From assembly GCA_910580225.1 (NCBI GenBank), contig CAJTXE010000010.1:1-64000 (forward strand): DNA of 64,000 nucleotides, written 5' to 3'. The notes under the pieces were generated by a model, which saw only the letters and a list, made by a program, of their open reading frames with translations, ran no database searches and had not been told where the DNA came from. The position numbers and the translations under genes were made by a program. This document shows positions 45,690 to 53,960 of this stretch, one piece after another. This DNA comes from an uncultured Acetatifactor sp. (GTDB lineage Bacteria > Bacillota > Clostridia > Lachnospirales > Lachnospiraceae). Positions within the stretch are counted from its first letter, which is position 1, and the number at the start of each line of letters is the position of its first letter.

Positions 45690-46172
45690 TTACATCGCTC
45701 TCACGAGCTTGTCAATGAGCGCATCATACATTTTCTGTAGTATTTCACATCGTACTTCCGCGTCTGAATACTTTTCACCGGGAACGGGGGGGGGAGCACT
45801 CGATGCAAGTTTCAATCCGAGCGATATTCTCATGGCTGCGTCTATCCCATCCATCTCCGCATCCGTGACATGGCCGCAATAGTTTCCGAGCCTCTCTACA
45901 GAGACCGTGGTTATCTGCTCGCACAGAGTAGTGCTTGGGCTTCTCATCCCGGCGACTGCTGTATGCGTGGGCAGGTCCGCTTTCGGCTGCGTTGTGAGGT
46001 ATACTATTTCCACGGTCGTGCTGTGCTGGTTGTTCATATCATTGGACACCACGACTGCCGGTCTGCCGCCCCTCTGCTCGCTGCCAACGGTATATCGGTT
46101 CTCGATGTAGTAGATGTCCCCGCGTCTGATGTCTTTCCGTAGCTGCCTCTTAATCTCGTCACTTATCTGCAA
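45690..46172 (-). CDS. MazF/PemK-family endoribonuclease-like toxin
   Basis: The protein has 160 residues. The core (about 14-120) follows the MazF/PemK fold: RRGDIYYIE, QRGGRPAVVVSND, VEIVYLTTQPKADLPTHTAV, STTLCEQITTVSVERL. The C-terminus is an extra 40 residues with a proline run encoded by a nine-C tract. Translation appears to start at TTG (46172), with GGGAGG nine bases upstream and no ATG nearby. MazF enzymes cut mRNA at short motifs. No typical antitoxin is adjacent; the upstream 91-residue cysteine-containing protein overlaps it by 10 bases and is the only candidate partner. Confidence 0.82.
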   Translation of the reverse strand: MQISDEIKRQLRKDIRRGDIYYIENRYTVGSEQRGGRPAVVVSNDMNNQHSTTVEIVYLTTQPKADLPTHTAVAGMRSPSTTLCEQITTVSVERLGNYCGHVTDAEMDGIDAAMRISLGLKLASSAPPPVPGEKYSDAEVRCEILQKMYDALIDKLVRAM

Positions 46173-46438
46173 TTTTTCACACCTCCCTCAAACAGCTGTA
46201 TGATTACTTCCAATGGCTTCACTTCGCGTCCTAGTGCATCCGACAGGATTTTCAGGTAATCAGCTTCCGTCGGCTTGCAGATTCCTTTCCACGAACAGCG
46301 GGAGCATTCAGGGCAGAGCCGGTATCTGCCCCTCCCGTTGATGTCGTTATATGTAACGAAGTCTGTCTCCCGGTCAACTGTGTAGTGTATCAGCATACCA
46401 CAGGGAGCGGTTTCCTTTAAGTCCTCAATCCTGTCCAC
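46163..46438 (-). CDS. hypothetical cysteine-containing protein, 91 residues
   Basis: A GTG at 46438 with AAAGGAGGG upstream is the likely start; the frame is open further but overlaps the previous gene deeply. The product has CPECSRCSWKGIC near residue 45, a possible metal-binding knuckle, and a helical C-terminus. It overlaps both neighbours (14 and 10 bases), so all three are translated together. It could be an unusual antitoxin of the MazF-like protein, but no DNA-binding fold is visible. Confidence 0.65.
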   Translation of the reverse strand: MDRIEDLKETAPCGMLIHYTVDRETDFVTYNDINGRGRYRLCPECSRCSWKGICKPTEADYLKILSDALGREVKPLEVIIQLFEGGVKNCR

Positions 46439-46811
46439 GCTCGCCCTCCTTTCTGCTGAACCGGCAGCAGTCGTTCTCACTGTCGTAGTCGCAGCCCTTT
46501 CCATCTTCAAGGTGCGTACATTCGTCACAGAGCATCAGTCTCCCTCCGCATACAGGACAGAACGCTTGGAAGCCGCGCTTGTCTGTGTCCCAGGTCATTT
46601 CAATTTCATTCATACAGTGCGGGCACACCTCCACAACCGTATACGTGCGGTCATCCTTTACCAGTTCTGCCGTCGTGTCCGTAATCTCTGAATCATAAAA
46701 GTTGATTTCTTTCCCGGACGCTATCTCCTTTGCCTTTTCCTCGGATTCAGCCTCGACTTCGACCTCTCCGTACCTCATCTCGCTTATCCTCACTAAATAT
46801 CTCACGGTCAC
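46425..46811 (-). CDS. zinc-ribbon prophage protein, 128 residues
   Basis: The N-terminal half resembles a small alpha/beta domain (VRYLVRISEMRYGEVEVEAE, close to the pattern of DpnD/PcfM-like proteins). The second half has CPHCMNEI and CPVCGGRLMLCDECTHL, then further cysteines, so at least one zinc ribbon. Translation starts at GTG 46811 (overlapping the previous stop as GTGA) or GTG 46805. Function unknown. Confidence 0.72.
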   Translation of the reverse strand: MTVRYLVRISEMRYGEVEVEAESEEKAKEIASGKEINFYDSEITDTTAELVKDDRTYTVVEVCPHCMNEIEMTWDTDKRGFQAFCPVCGGRLMLCDECTHLEDGKGCDYDSENDCCRFSRKEGERGQD

Positions 46812-47767
46812 GCTCCTTTCTGCCCGGTCAGATATGCCACTCCAATGCTGTGCTGTTCGTCAAACCAATGCCAGATGTCCATGCGGTTCGTACCGGCGGG
46901 GAAATGCAGGAAATCTTCCTCGATGCACTCCGTTTCCGGGTTCATCGGAATATCCCCGAACTGCCGCCACAGTTCCTCCAGCCGGATGTCCTTGTCGCTT
47001 TTTCTTCTGGATTCACCCGTGTCGAAATCAACCAGCAAAAGAGTGTCAGGAGTTACCGTTTCGTTGATATTAAGCGTCTCAATAATTGCGCTTTCGATAC
47101 TCTGCATTTTATCTTCGACATCTTCTCCGTCAAACAACTGTACAATCGACGCGCAGTTTCCGCCGTAATAGTCAGACATAAGGACCAGCGCGTCACTGTC
47201 GAAGCCAGCTTCCACAGCCTTAATGCCGTACCATCCGTCGGCATTCTTTTTCAGCTTTGATAAATCAGACAGGCTTGAATCTCCGTCAATCACAGTAAAA
47301 TCGCAGTCCGTGAAATGCCATATAGAATCTTCACGATACGCATTATCTGAGAGATGGTCTGCCAACTTTGATATGCTGCAAGCCATCAGGCTTCCCTGCT
47401 TTACAAGCTCACCCGCAAAATATTCGTCCACATACTGATGCTCGATTTTATCAGTGTAATCCTCAGACAGCGCATTTCCCCATACGCGGGTTACGAGTTC
47501 TTTGTCCTCACCGTAATATTCTACGAGCGCAAGAGACATACTTGCGTCGCTACCCGGACGGCACAGTTCAATCCATACGCCTGGATTCTCCTGGTCGGAG
47601 CAGGGCGTTGTCTTGATTATGCCAAGGGGCGTTTCAACCCCCGCCATTTTTATAGCCGCGTCTACTATAGATTTTTGTGTTTTACATCCATCCCCGCGGT
47701 CTACGAGAAAATTATAATCCACGCATATCTTTGAGAACGGGCAGTTCATTGACACGCAAGTTTTCAT
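46808..47767 (-). CDS. hypothetical prophage protein, 319 residues
   Basis: AAGGAGGG precedes the ATG at 47767. The product begins with a cysteine group (CVSMNCPFSKICVDYN) and continues as a mixed alpha/beta protein without recognised motifs, ending in GVAYLTGQKGA. The neighbouring genes overlap by four bases on each side. Large uncharacterised proteins of this kind are common in early blocks of Clostridia phages. Confidence 0.72.
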   Translation of the reverse strand: MKTCVSMNCPFSKICVDYNFLVDRGDGCKTQKSIVDAAIKMAGVETPLGIIKTTPCSDQENPGVWIELCRPGSDASMSLALVEYYGEDKELVTRVWGNALSEDYTDKIEHQYVDEYFAGELVKQGSLMACSISKLADHLSDNAYREDSIWHFTDCDFTVIDGDSSLSDLSKLKKNADGWYGIKAVEAGFDSDALVLMSDYYGGNCASIVQLFDGEDVEDKMQSIESAIIETLNINETVTPDTLLLVDFDTGESRRKSDKDIRLEELWRQFGDIPMNPETECIEEDFLHFPAGTNRMDIWHWFDEQHSIGVAYLTGQKGA

Positions 47768-48168
47768 TCGGATTCCCTCCTTGTTATCTTGATTCCATAT
47801 TTTCTTACTTCATACACGGCGCTGATGATTTTTCCGTTGTAGTCCTCGCAACTTACGAATCCCTCTCCATACATCCCCGTGTTGATGTTTATGCTCCCGC
47901 ACTGCTGGAGCTCATTTTCTGCTTCATTCCAGTAATACACCGGATATTTGCAGTTGTTCCCGATTCCGTGCGCATGGGTCACTGTGCTCCCTATGCTCAT
48001 TCTATACTGCTCCAGAAAAAGATTAAGTTTTTCCCGCAGAATGTGCATCTGCACTCTGTCCGTACCCCATTCGTACCGGACTATTCTTTTTACATCGAGA
48101 GTTCCCATGAACTGGTCAACAGCCTTTATCATCTCATCCTGTGCCGTATCGTCATATACAATCCTCAT
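47764..48168 (-). CDS. hypothetical prophage protein, 134 residues
   Basis: The ATG at 48168 has AAAGGAGG six bases upstream; the open frame reaches further but into the previous gene. The product (MRIVYDDTAQDEMIKAVDQF at the start) seems globular with no recognised domain. It overlaps the next gene by four bases. Confidence 0.7.
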   Translation of the reverse strand: MRIVYDDTAQDEMIKAVDQFMGTLDVKRIVRYEWGTDRVQMHILREKLNLFLEQYRMSIGSTVTHAHGIGNNCKYPVYYWNEAENELQQCGSININTGMYGEGFVSCEDYNGKIISAVYEVRKYGIKITRRESE

Positions 48169-48179
48169 CTGTGCCTCCT

Positions 48180-48614
48180 TTACCATGTTCTTCTCAATCC
48201 GGCAGCAGGTGTAAGTTCGATTCCGATTGAACCAAACTCTGAGCAGTCCGGCATACTGTGGTTCAGGACGTACACGAGCTGCTGATTGTTCTCGATAGCC
48301 TCGCGGTCCATCTCCCATTCTTCCTCATAGTCGCTGACATACAGATAGTTCTCCAGCTCGCCTATGTTCGTGAAGCCGTGGATTACGTGGTACACCAGTG
48401 CATCGTGCTCCCTCTCGAACTGCTCCACGCGCTTTTTCTGCTCCGCATCCAGCCAGAAGCACGCGCCGAACGGAGGGCGGCTTTCAGAAACCAGATTGTC
48501 TTTCTCAAACTGTTTTATGGTCTCTCCGTAGATTCCCCATTTCTTCATGCGGGCGATAGCCTCGATTTTCTTTTTCTCTCTGCTTACTTCCATTGTCCTT
48601 ATCCTTTCTGCCAT
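48180..48614 (-). CDS. hypothetical prophage protein, 144 residues
   Basis: GGAGG stands six bases before the ATG at 48614. The product has a basic, helical N-terminus (SREKKKIEAIARMKKWG) and a middle region FEREHDALVYHVIHGFTNIGE that recalls DUF6075-like small phage proteins of gut Clostridia; this is an impression, not a firm match. Function unknown. Confidence 0.72.
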   Translation of the reverse strand: MAERIRTMEVSREKKKIEAIARMKKWGIYGETIKQFEKDNLVSESRPPFGACFWLDAEQKKRVEQFEREHDALVYHVIHGFTNIGELENYLYVSDYEEEWEMDREAIENNQQLVYVLNHSMPDCSEFGSIGIELTPAAGLRRTW

Positions 48615-48638
48615 CGTTCCTCCGTGGCGGGTAAATTC

Positions 48639-48989
48639 TTATACATCCGGGCCGTCCTCATACCTGTCGATGACATCATCCACGTCTCCGTGTCCGCTGT
48701 CCCAGTTCCGCAGCAGGACTATTGCTCTTTCTCTGTCCATGCAGAGCCGGGCAGCAGCGCGGTCGATTTCATCATCCGAAAACCGGGTAGTGTTAATCTG
48801 CCTTCCGTTGATGTAGCCGTAGATGATGTCCCATCCTGCTCCAACCATAGCTTCTTCAAAACTGCTGCTTTCGCACAGCTTGCGGAGCTGCGCCACCAGC
48901 GCGTCCGTAGGCTCCACGTCATTTACCTCCAGGGCGTTTCTAAGGTCGTCCTCGTTCCAGCGTACCTCACCGAAATATTCCTCTGCCAT
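48639..48989 (-). CDS. hypothetical prophage protein, 116 residues
   Basis: AAAAGGAGGG precedes the ATG at 48989, which shares its first base with the stop of the previous gene. The product is acidic and helical (WNEDDLRNALEVNDVEPTDA, FSDDEIDRAAARLCMDRERA). No function is recognised. Confidence 0.7.
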   Translation of the reverse strand: MAEEYFGEVRWNEDDLRNALEVNDVEPTDALVAQLRKLCESSSFEEAMVGAGWDIIYGYINGRQINTTRFSDDEIDRAAARLCMDRERAIVLLRNWDSGHGDVDDVIDRYEDGPDV

Positions 48990-49552
48990 CAGTCGGCCCT
49001 CCTTTTCTCAGCTTCAATGTCGTGCCACTGCAATCCACGCGCTTTGTACAGCGGAATCCAGTGCGCTTCATAAAAATCATAGCCACATCCGTCGATGCCG
49101 AAGAAATAACCGAATTCCTCGGATTCATAAACCCTGAACCCGCACTCGGACATAATCCTTATTCCGTCCATTTCTTCAAGCCAGTAATCATCCGCACTGT
49201 CACGGAAAGACCACATTGTTCCCCACATCGGGAGCCATTCATCGCGCTCCACCTCGAAATCGTCTGCTTTTACAAGGATGCTGTTTCCGTCGTCCATTTT
49301 CACGCGGTACGTCCCGTTATCGTAACAGTCCATAATCTCACCCGTGCTCGATGTTCCCACATAAGGCTTCCCGTCAGGCGTTTCCTCCGGCAGCTCGTAG
49401 ACATACACCCGGTCAGTGTCGCGGGGTGTAGTTAGCTCGTGCCAGTCGTCGATGTCGTGCTTCATCAGTTTTTTAATAATGCCCTGCTGGATTGCATCCA
49501 TTTCCCGGACCCATTCACGCGAGGCATCTGCCACAGTCATTCCCTTGCTCAT
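48989..49552 (-). CDS. hypothetical prophage protein, 187 residues
   Basis: The ATG at 49552 has AAAGGAG nine bases upstream; a TTG at 49561 is in frame. The product has a helical N-terminus (residues 1-45) and a strand-rich, tryptophan- and aspartate-rich rest (DGTYRVKMDDGNSILVKADD-like region near 75-95). No family is recognised. Confidence 0.7.
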   Translation of the reverse strand: MSKGMTVADASREWVREMDAIQQGIIKKLMKHDIDDWHELTTPRDTDRVYVYELPEETPDGKPYVGTSSTGEIMDCYDNGTYRVKMDDGNSILVKADDFEVERDEWLPMWGTMWSFRDSADDYWLEEMDGIRIMSECGFRVYESEEFGYFFGIDGCGYDFYEAHWIPLYKARGLQWHDIEAEKRRAD

Positions 49553-49571
49553 TTCTGCCAACTCCTTTCGC

Positions 49572-49853
49572 TCATTTCTCTGTCTTGCCGCGAACCGGCT
49601 TCTTGCACTTTACAACATAAATTTTGTTTTCCACACGGTACACATCGAACACTTCCGCAAGCTCATTCTGCTTCTGATACCGTCTGATTGCGCCAAACTT
49701 ATTCTTGCAGTCTTTCAGGTCGTCGTATTCGATGCACATATTCTTCTTCTGGCCGTTCGCAAGGAATGCAATGACCGCCAGTACTTCCTCGCTCTGCTTA
49801 CCGCCAGAGCCTTTCTTTGCGGGCAAAAACTCAACATCATATGTAATCTTCAT
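49572..49853 (-). CDS. hypothetical basic prophage protein, 93 residues
   Basis: GGAGG precedes the ATG at 49853. The product has alternating strands and many lysines (KKPVRGKTEK at the end), so nucleic-acid binding is possible. It overlaps the sigma-like gene upstream by 17 bases. Function unknown. Confidence 0.68.
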   Translation of the reverse strand: MKITYDVEFLPAKKGSGGKQSEEVLAVIAFLANGQKKNMCIEYDDLKDCKNKFGAIRRYQKQNELAEVFDVYRVENKIYVVKCKKPVRGKTEK

Positions 49854-50214
49854 ATTCGCTTACCTCCGTATATGGTATAAAATCTAAATTCTTGGCAGTT
49901 ATCGTATCTCCGAATGTCATCCCGTCCGTTCCGGGTATCGCTTCTTCGAGGCTCACAGTCTTAATCCTCCGGCCCTGCTTTGTCCGCTCGTTGCAGACGG
50001 CGGATGCCATGTTGCGCCAGGCGATAGTGGTGAACCGGTATTTATACAGGTCTGGCCGCCGGAACCAGAGCTCTACGGCCCGCAGATACCTGAACACCAC
50101 CACGTCGTACCACTCGTCCGGCGGCAGCTTCTTTGAAGCGAGGAACCTTTCGACGATGTAATGGTTTTCTGCCGCTACTGCCTGTTCAGCAGGGGTCAGG
50201 GGTTCCAGTTTCAT
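49837..50214 (-). CDS. sigma-70-region-2-like prophage protein
   Basis: The protein has 125 residues. The segment WYDVVVFRYLRAVELWF, then YRFTTIAWRNMASAVCNERTKQGRR resembles sigma-70 region 2 (helices contacting core and the -10 box). SLEEAIPGTDGMTFGDTI is like the linker after it. Region 4 is missing, so it may be a partial sigma factor or an anti-host regulator. A run of eight C (50219-50226 on the plus strand) lies directly before the ATG and supplies the GGGGAG ribosome binding site. Confidence in the family is moderate. Confidence 0.6.
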   Translation of the reverse strand: MKLEPLTPAEQAVAAENHYIVERFLASKKLPPDEWYDVVVFRYLRAVELWFRRPDLYKYRFTTIAWRNMASAVCNERTKQGRRIKTVSLEEAIPGTDGMTFGDTITAKNLDFIPYTEVSEYEDYI

Positions 50215-50252
50215 GGCTCCCCCCCCATAGTATAGGTTTCCTCATTTGCCAT
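50211..50252 (-). other. 13-codon leader reading frame overlapping the sigma-like start
   Basis: An ATG at 50252 with a good AGGAGG site opens a frame of 13 codons that ends in the TGA overlapping the ATG of the sigma-like gene. The frame crosses the eight-G run; one extra G would fuse it to the downstream protein. It may be a leader for translational coupling or the trace of a slippery site. Confidence 0.35.
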
Positions 50253-50264
50253 TACCTCCTGTGC

Positions 50265-51224
50265 TTACTTTTGGTTCCTCCCCCCCCGTTTAGCCGGTTC
50301 CTCTTTCAGCTGCGGATGGATGTCGCTGAATTCTGTCTCAAAAAGTTGATGGATTACCGCATCGCCCATTTCCGTGCGGTATTCTTCAAGTTCTTCCACG
50401 GTATAGAAATCCAGCAGAGCCTCATATTCTTCCCGGATGTCCTCCGGCAGCTTTTTCAGGACTTTTTCCTCATCGTACCAGCTTAAATAACTGCGCCCCC
50501 AGCCCATGCCGCAATATCGGCTTGCTTCGATGTATTCGTACTGGGGAAATTCCGGCTTCACAGATTCCGCAATAATCTCCACAACCTTTCGCACTGTGTT
50601 CTCCAGCTGTTTCCGGTTGATGTACTCATGCAGCGTATGGGCATTGTAATACCCTGACGAAAGGTTTACAGCGGCGATTCCCAGCTCCGGGGCTATATAC
50701 GAGATGTCGCTGAACGAACCGAACGCCGTCTTGAACCCCTTTCCTGTTATGTAATCCTCGAAGTCTCTGTTTCCGCAATCATAATAAACAGCATCATTCT
50801 TGCCTTTCCTATCAATCTCGATAATCAGTTTCAACTGGTCGAGTTCCTTTGGCAGAACACCCTTGCGGTACTTCGTGCAGAACGTGCTTGCCCCCACGCT
50901 GCCGACTTCCTCGTCGCAGGTGAACAGCAGCCAGGGCTTTACTTTCGACTGCTCATATGTCGCGTTCAGGGCATATACGCCACACCTATCGTCGCCGCCT
51001 ATTCCCTGCGGGGACATCAGAATTTCTCCGTTGCCTGTCTTGCAAATCTGCTTTACAGGCTCGGGATGTACCGTATCGAGATGCGCCACCAGAAGTACCG
51101 GAGCCTCCCCCCTGACAAGGATGTAGCTGTTCTTGCACACATTTATGCGTCCCTTGTAAAACGCCCGCAGCCTTGCAAAAAGCTCTTTTTGTGTAGGTTT
51201 TAAGAAATCTTCCAAAGGTTTCAT
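50265..51224 (-). CDS. M20/M42-type zinc peptidase-like protein
   Basis: The protein has 319 residues. Metal-ligand motifs of the M20/M28 clan are present in order: LLVAHLDTVH (His), GIGGDDRCGVYAL (bridging Asp), TCDEEVGSVGAS (Glu pair), IIEIDRKG (Asp) and YNAHTLHEYIN (His). Such proteins are aminopeptidases or carboxypeptidases; versions lie in early regions of several Clostridia phages, where the role is unknown. The start has AAGGAGG and overlaps the previous stop by four bases. The C-terminus ends in a basic tail partly encoded by an eight-G run. Confidence 0.82.
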   Translation of the reverse strand: MKPLEDFLKPTQKELFARLRAFYKGRINVCKNSYILVRGEAPVLLVAHLDTVHPEPVKQICKTGNGEILMSPQGIGGDDRCGVYALNATYEQSKVKPWLLFTCDEEVGSVGASTFCTKYRKGVLPKELDQLKLIIEIDRKGKNDAVYYDCGNRDFEDYITGKGFKTAFGSFSDISYIAPELGIAAVNLSSGYYNAHTLHEYINRKQLENTVRKVVEIIAESVKPEFPQYEYIEASRYCGMGWGRSYLSWYDEEKVLKKLPEDIREEYEALLDFYTVEELEEYRTEMGDAVIHQLFETEFSDIHPQLKEEPAKRGGRNQK

Positions 51225-52912
51225 ACCGCTTCCTCCTTTTCTTCATCATCATCTTCCTGCTCGATAAATGCTCCGCAATTCGGGCAGGTTCCATCTCCGC
51301 AAGCCTCAATCAGTTTTCCGCAGTGCGGGCAGGTTTCATAATCTCTTGAACAGCTAATGCAGATGTATTCCCGTTCTCCGTTTTCACGAACCAGTTCCAC
51401 CATGACTTCCGCTGGATAATATTCGTCGCACTCATCACAGCAGGAATAATTTTCAAGACAACTTTCGCATACCGATACCGAATAACCGTTCCGGTCATGC
51501 GCGTCGTAAATATCCTCGTTTTTGTGCCAGCTCCCGCAGTCATCGCACTGCGTATAATATTCATTCAGGCAGTGGTTGCAGACATTCCGGCCATCGACAT
51601 AATTCATGCTCTCATTGTCGTGGTATCTTCCGCAGACTTCGCAATACTGGAAATTATTTTCGAGACAGCTATCACAAACCTGAATCTCGTGCCCCTCATT
51701 GTCGTAAGCGGTGTTCAAATCGCTGCAAGGCTCTCCACAATCGTCACAGTATCTACCGCTTTTACAATCATCGCAGTACAGTTTCGTATCAATCTCATTA
51801 CCGCAGCGGATGCAGAGGCCGTATGTGCCTACAGTCAGCGGTTCCCCGTTTTCCTCATCGAAATCATTTCTGAAGCTGATGTGACCATCAAATTCGCTAT
51901 ATGTCCAGTCCGCATACCCGCCGAAACCAATTCCCTCTCTTACCCAGTCTGCCTTATCTCCTGTAGAGCTTACCGTTTTCCAGAGGTTCGGAACATTTTC
52001 CAGCATGGAGATTTCACGCTGCACCAAATCACGGTAGAGCTTGGAATCGGCCTGCGCCCCGCGCGTACCCCCAGAAGTGTTGTACATCCTGCTCTGCAAC
52101 AGCAGCCCGCTTCCCGGACGATATGCGAAAATCTGCCTCGTGGTCTTGCGGTTATTGAATGTCTCCGGGTCTCCGGGGTCTGCAACGGTGAACACAATAA
52201 AGCTGACATCATCCCGCGCGTAGCCGGAACATCCATTGTTGTACTGGTATTCTGTAGAGTTGAACGAATGGCAGCTTGTGAGCGTCTGCCCACGTTGGTC
52301 TCCTTTCGGGTTGCTCATCGTGATGAAGTGTGCCGGGTTTATTGAGACGTACAGCTTGAACCCTATCTTCTTCGAGTTCATCTCATCGGCGAACTGCGCG
52401 AAGAGCCTCTGAAACTCGCTGCCCGCTGTCTCATCGGCAACCCCCAGGGCTACGCAGAGCGCCTTGAACACCCTGCTCGGCTTCTTCGTAGGGGTGTATG
52501 CTTTCGGAGCGAGCACATTTATTGCCTTAATGCTCAATTCACGGTCTGTTTCAGACTGCTGCGGGCAGCAAAAAAGGTTCAGGGCCTGCAAAATGTTATA
52601 GTACCTGTCACCGCTACAGGCGAGTGCGTCACGCAGAATCTGCGTGCCGAGCTCTATAAGCCTGTTATAATCAGGGTCATGCGTCCGGGTCCCATTTATG
52701 ACAAGAGCGTCAAGTTTCCCATCCCACACGGGGGATTTGCTGAAAAGCTCGCGCAGACCCTGCTTTGCGTAGGAGCTGTCCTCTGCGAGCTTACAAATAA
52801 AGCTGTCTGACACGTCATCAAGAACTTCCGTCATGCCCGTGTGCGCTCCGTAATCTTCGAGCGCCTGTCTGATATTCTGTTCAGCCTGTTCAATTATTTC
52901 CTGCATTTCCAT
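51221..52912 (-). CDS. large prophage protein with many zinc ribbons
   Basis: The protein has 563 residues. The N-terminal 350 residues appear globular and enzyme-like, with motifs INPAHFITMSNPKGDQRGQT and SCHSFNSTEYQYNNGCSGYA, but I recognise no catalytic family. From about 360 to 545 there are at least seven CxxC pairs (CIRCGNEI, CDDCKSGRYCDDCGEPC, CEVCGRYH, CDDCGSWH, CPHCGKL, CPNCGAF). Together these give a string of zinc ribbons or LIM/treble-clef-like knuckles. An acidic tail ends the protein. Such an array suggests binding to RNA, DNA or protein partners. The gene starts with AAAGGAGG and overlaps both neighbours. Confidence 0.8.
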   Translation of the reverse strand: MEMQEIIEQAEQNIRQALEDYGAHTGMTEVLDDVSDSFICKLAEDSSYAKQGLRELFSKSPVWDGKLDALVINGTRTHDPDYNRLIELGTQILRDALACSGDRYYNILQALNLFCCPQQSETDRELSIKAINVLAPKAYTPTKKPSRVFKALCVALGVADETAGSEFQRLFAQFADEMNSKKIGFKLYVSINPAHFITMSNPKGDQRGQTLTSCHSFNSTEYQYNNGCSGYARDDVSFIVFTVADPGDPETFNNRKTTRQIFAYRPGSGLLLQSRMYNTSGGTRGAQADSKLYRDLVQREISMLENVPNLWKTVSSTGDKADWVREGIGFGGYADWTYSEFDGHISFRNDFDEENGEPLTVGTYGLCIRCGNEIDTKLYCDDCKSGRYCDDCGEPCSDLNTAYDNEGHEIQVCDSCLENNFQYCEVCGRYHDNESMNYVDGRNVCNHCLNEYYTQCDDCGSWHKNEDIYDAHDRNGYSVSVCESCLENYSCCDECDEYYPAEVMVELVRENGEREYICISCSRDYETCPHCGKLIEACGDGTCPNCGAFIEQEDDDEEKEEAV

Positions 52913-53360
52913 CTTTGGAATCCTCCTTTAACAACATTCCATCGTTTATATAGTTCGCAAATATCCAGTTCCGGCAGGTGCGCTGCCTTTTCGTGAAGTA
53001 CCCCGGCGGGTTCGGCTTGTAGTCCTGGAACTTTATCTCCCTTGCGTCTGTAATTTCCAGCCGGATGTTCGCGTTGTCCACGAGAACTTTCTCTCCGGCA
53101 GCAGGAACGAACGCGACGTGCGTGTTCTGCCACCAGTTGAACCCTGCGCTCAACCCGCAGAGGTAGTACGCCACCGCTTTCGGGTGCTCCTTGACCTCGA
53201 TGTCGATATGCGCCGACGGCTGGTGAAGCGTCCCCCAGTATACGCGCCCGTCCCGGTCCCCTGTGAAGCACTCCGCACAGCATTTATAGATGTTCACTTT
53301 GCGGATGCTGCGCAGCCAAAAGAACTCGTGGTAACGCTTCACATCAAGAATTAGCCTCAT
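52890..53360 (-). CDS. hypothetical prophage protein, 156 residues
   Basis: AAAGGAGG precedes the ATG at 53360. The product is rich in aromatic residues (WLRSIRKVNIYKCC, CGLSAGFNWWQNTHVAFVPA) with two early cysteines and could be a small beta-barrel. It overlaps the neighbours by 17 and 23 bases. No function is recognised. Confidence 0.7.
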   Translation of the reverse strand: MRLILDVKRYHEFFWLRSIRKVNIYKCCAECFTGDRDGRVYWGTLHQPSAHIDIEVKEHPKAVAYYLCGLSAGFNWWQNTHVAFVPAAGEKVLVDNANIRLEITDAREIKFQDYKPNPPGYFTKRQRTCRNWIFANYINDGMLLKEDSKDGNAGNN

Positions 53361-53835
53361 CAGTAGCTGCCTCCTTTTTCCTGCGCCCGCCGCGCTTCTT
53401 CGTGGTCTTTTCTGCCGCAGGTTCCTCCTTGGCCTCCGCGCCTTTCTTTTTCTTAGGGGCTTTCTGCTTCTTTGTTACCGGCTCGCTCACTGTCCAGTTC
53501 AGCTGTACCTTGAAGCTGCCGTCGCCCATCTTCTCGATGACGCTGCTCCATCCCTCGCCGCTTGCGGAAACCTCATCGTCCTCACGGTTCGCGCTGTCGG
53601 CAGCAGCCTTAATCTGTTCCAGAATATCTGCGGCCACAATCTGCATCGCTTCGGCAGCTTTCAGGTATTCCTCCAGCCAGTAGGCCGCTTTCTTATAGCT
53701 GCGCACCGTGTAGGTCGCCTCGGCCTGGCATCTGCCTGTGCCGATTACAATGTCCATCACGTTCTCGCTCTCAACGTAGTTCGCCTGTCCAGGCTCGTGG
53801 ACTTTTACCCATCTTCCCTGTTTCAGTTCTGCCAT
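53344..53835 (-). CDS. hypothetical prophage protein with Lys-rich tail, 163 residues
   Basis: AAAAGGAGG precedes the ATG at 53835. The first 110 residues are a mixed fold (VMDIVIGTGRCQAEATYTVR). The last 50 are a low-complexity Lys/Ala/Glu tail (KKQKAPKKKKG, KKRGGRRKKE) that should bind nucleic acid non-specifically. The position at the start of the leftward block suggests an early DNA-handling or regulatory protein. Confidence 0.7.
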   Translation of the reverse strand: MAELKQGRWVKVHEPGQANYVESENVMDIVIGTGRCQAEATYTVRSYKKAAYWLEEYLKAAEAMQIVAADILEQIKAAADSANREDDEVSASGEGWSSVIEKMGDGSFKVQLNWTVSEPVTKKQKAPKKKKGAEAKEEPAAEKTTKKRGGRRKKEAATDEANS

Positions 53836-53960
53836 CTGTTTGTCCTCCTTTTGGCTTTTTTTTTTGGTTCCGCGCTCTGCATTTCCACGGGCTTGCGACC
53901 GTTCGCAGGGACTTATTTCTGTGATGTCCTGCGAGCTGCATTACGGCGGGCCGTAGCCCT

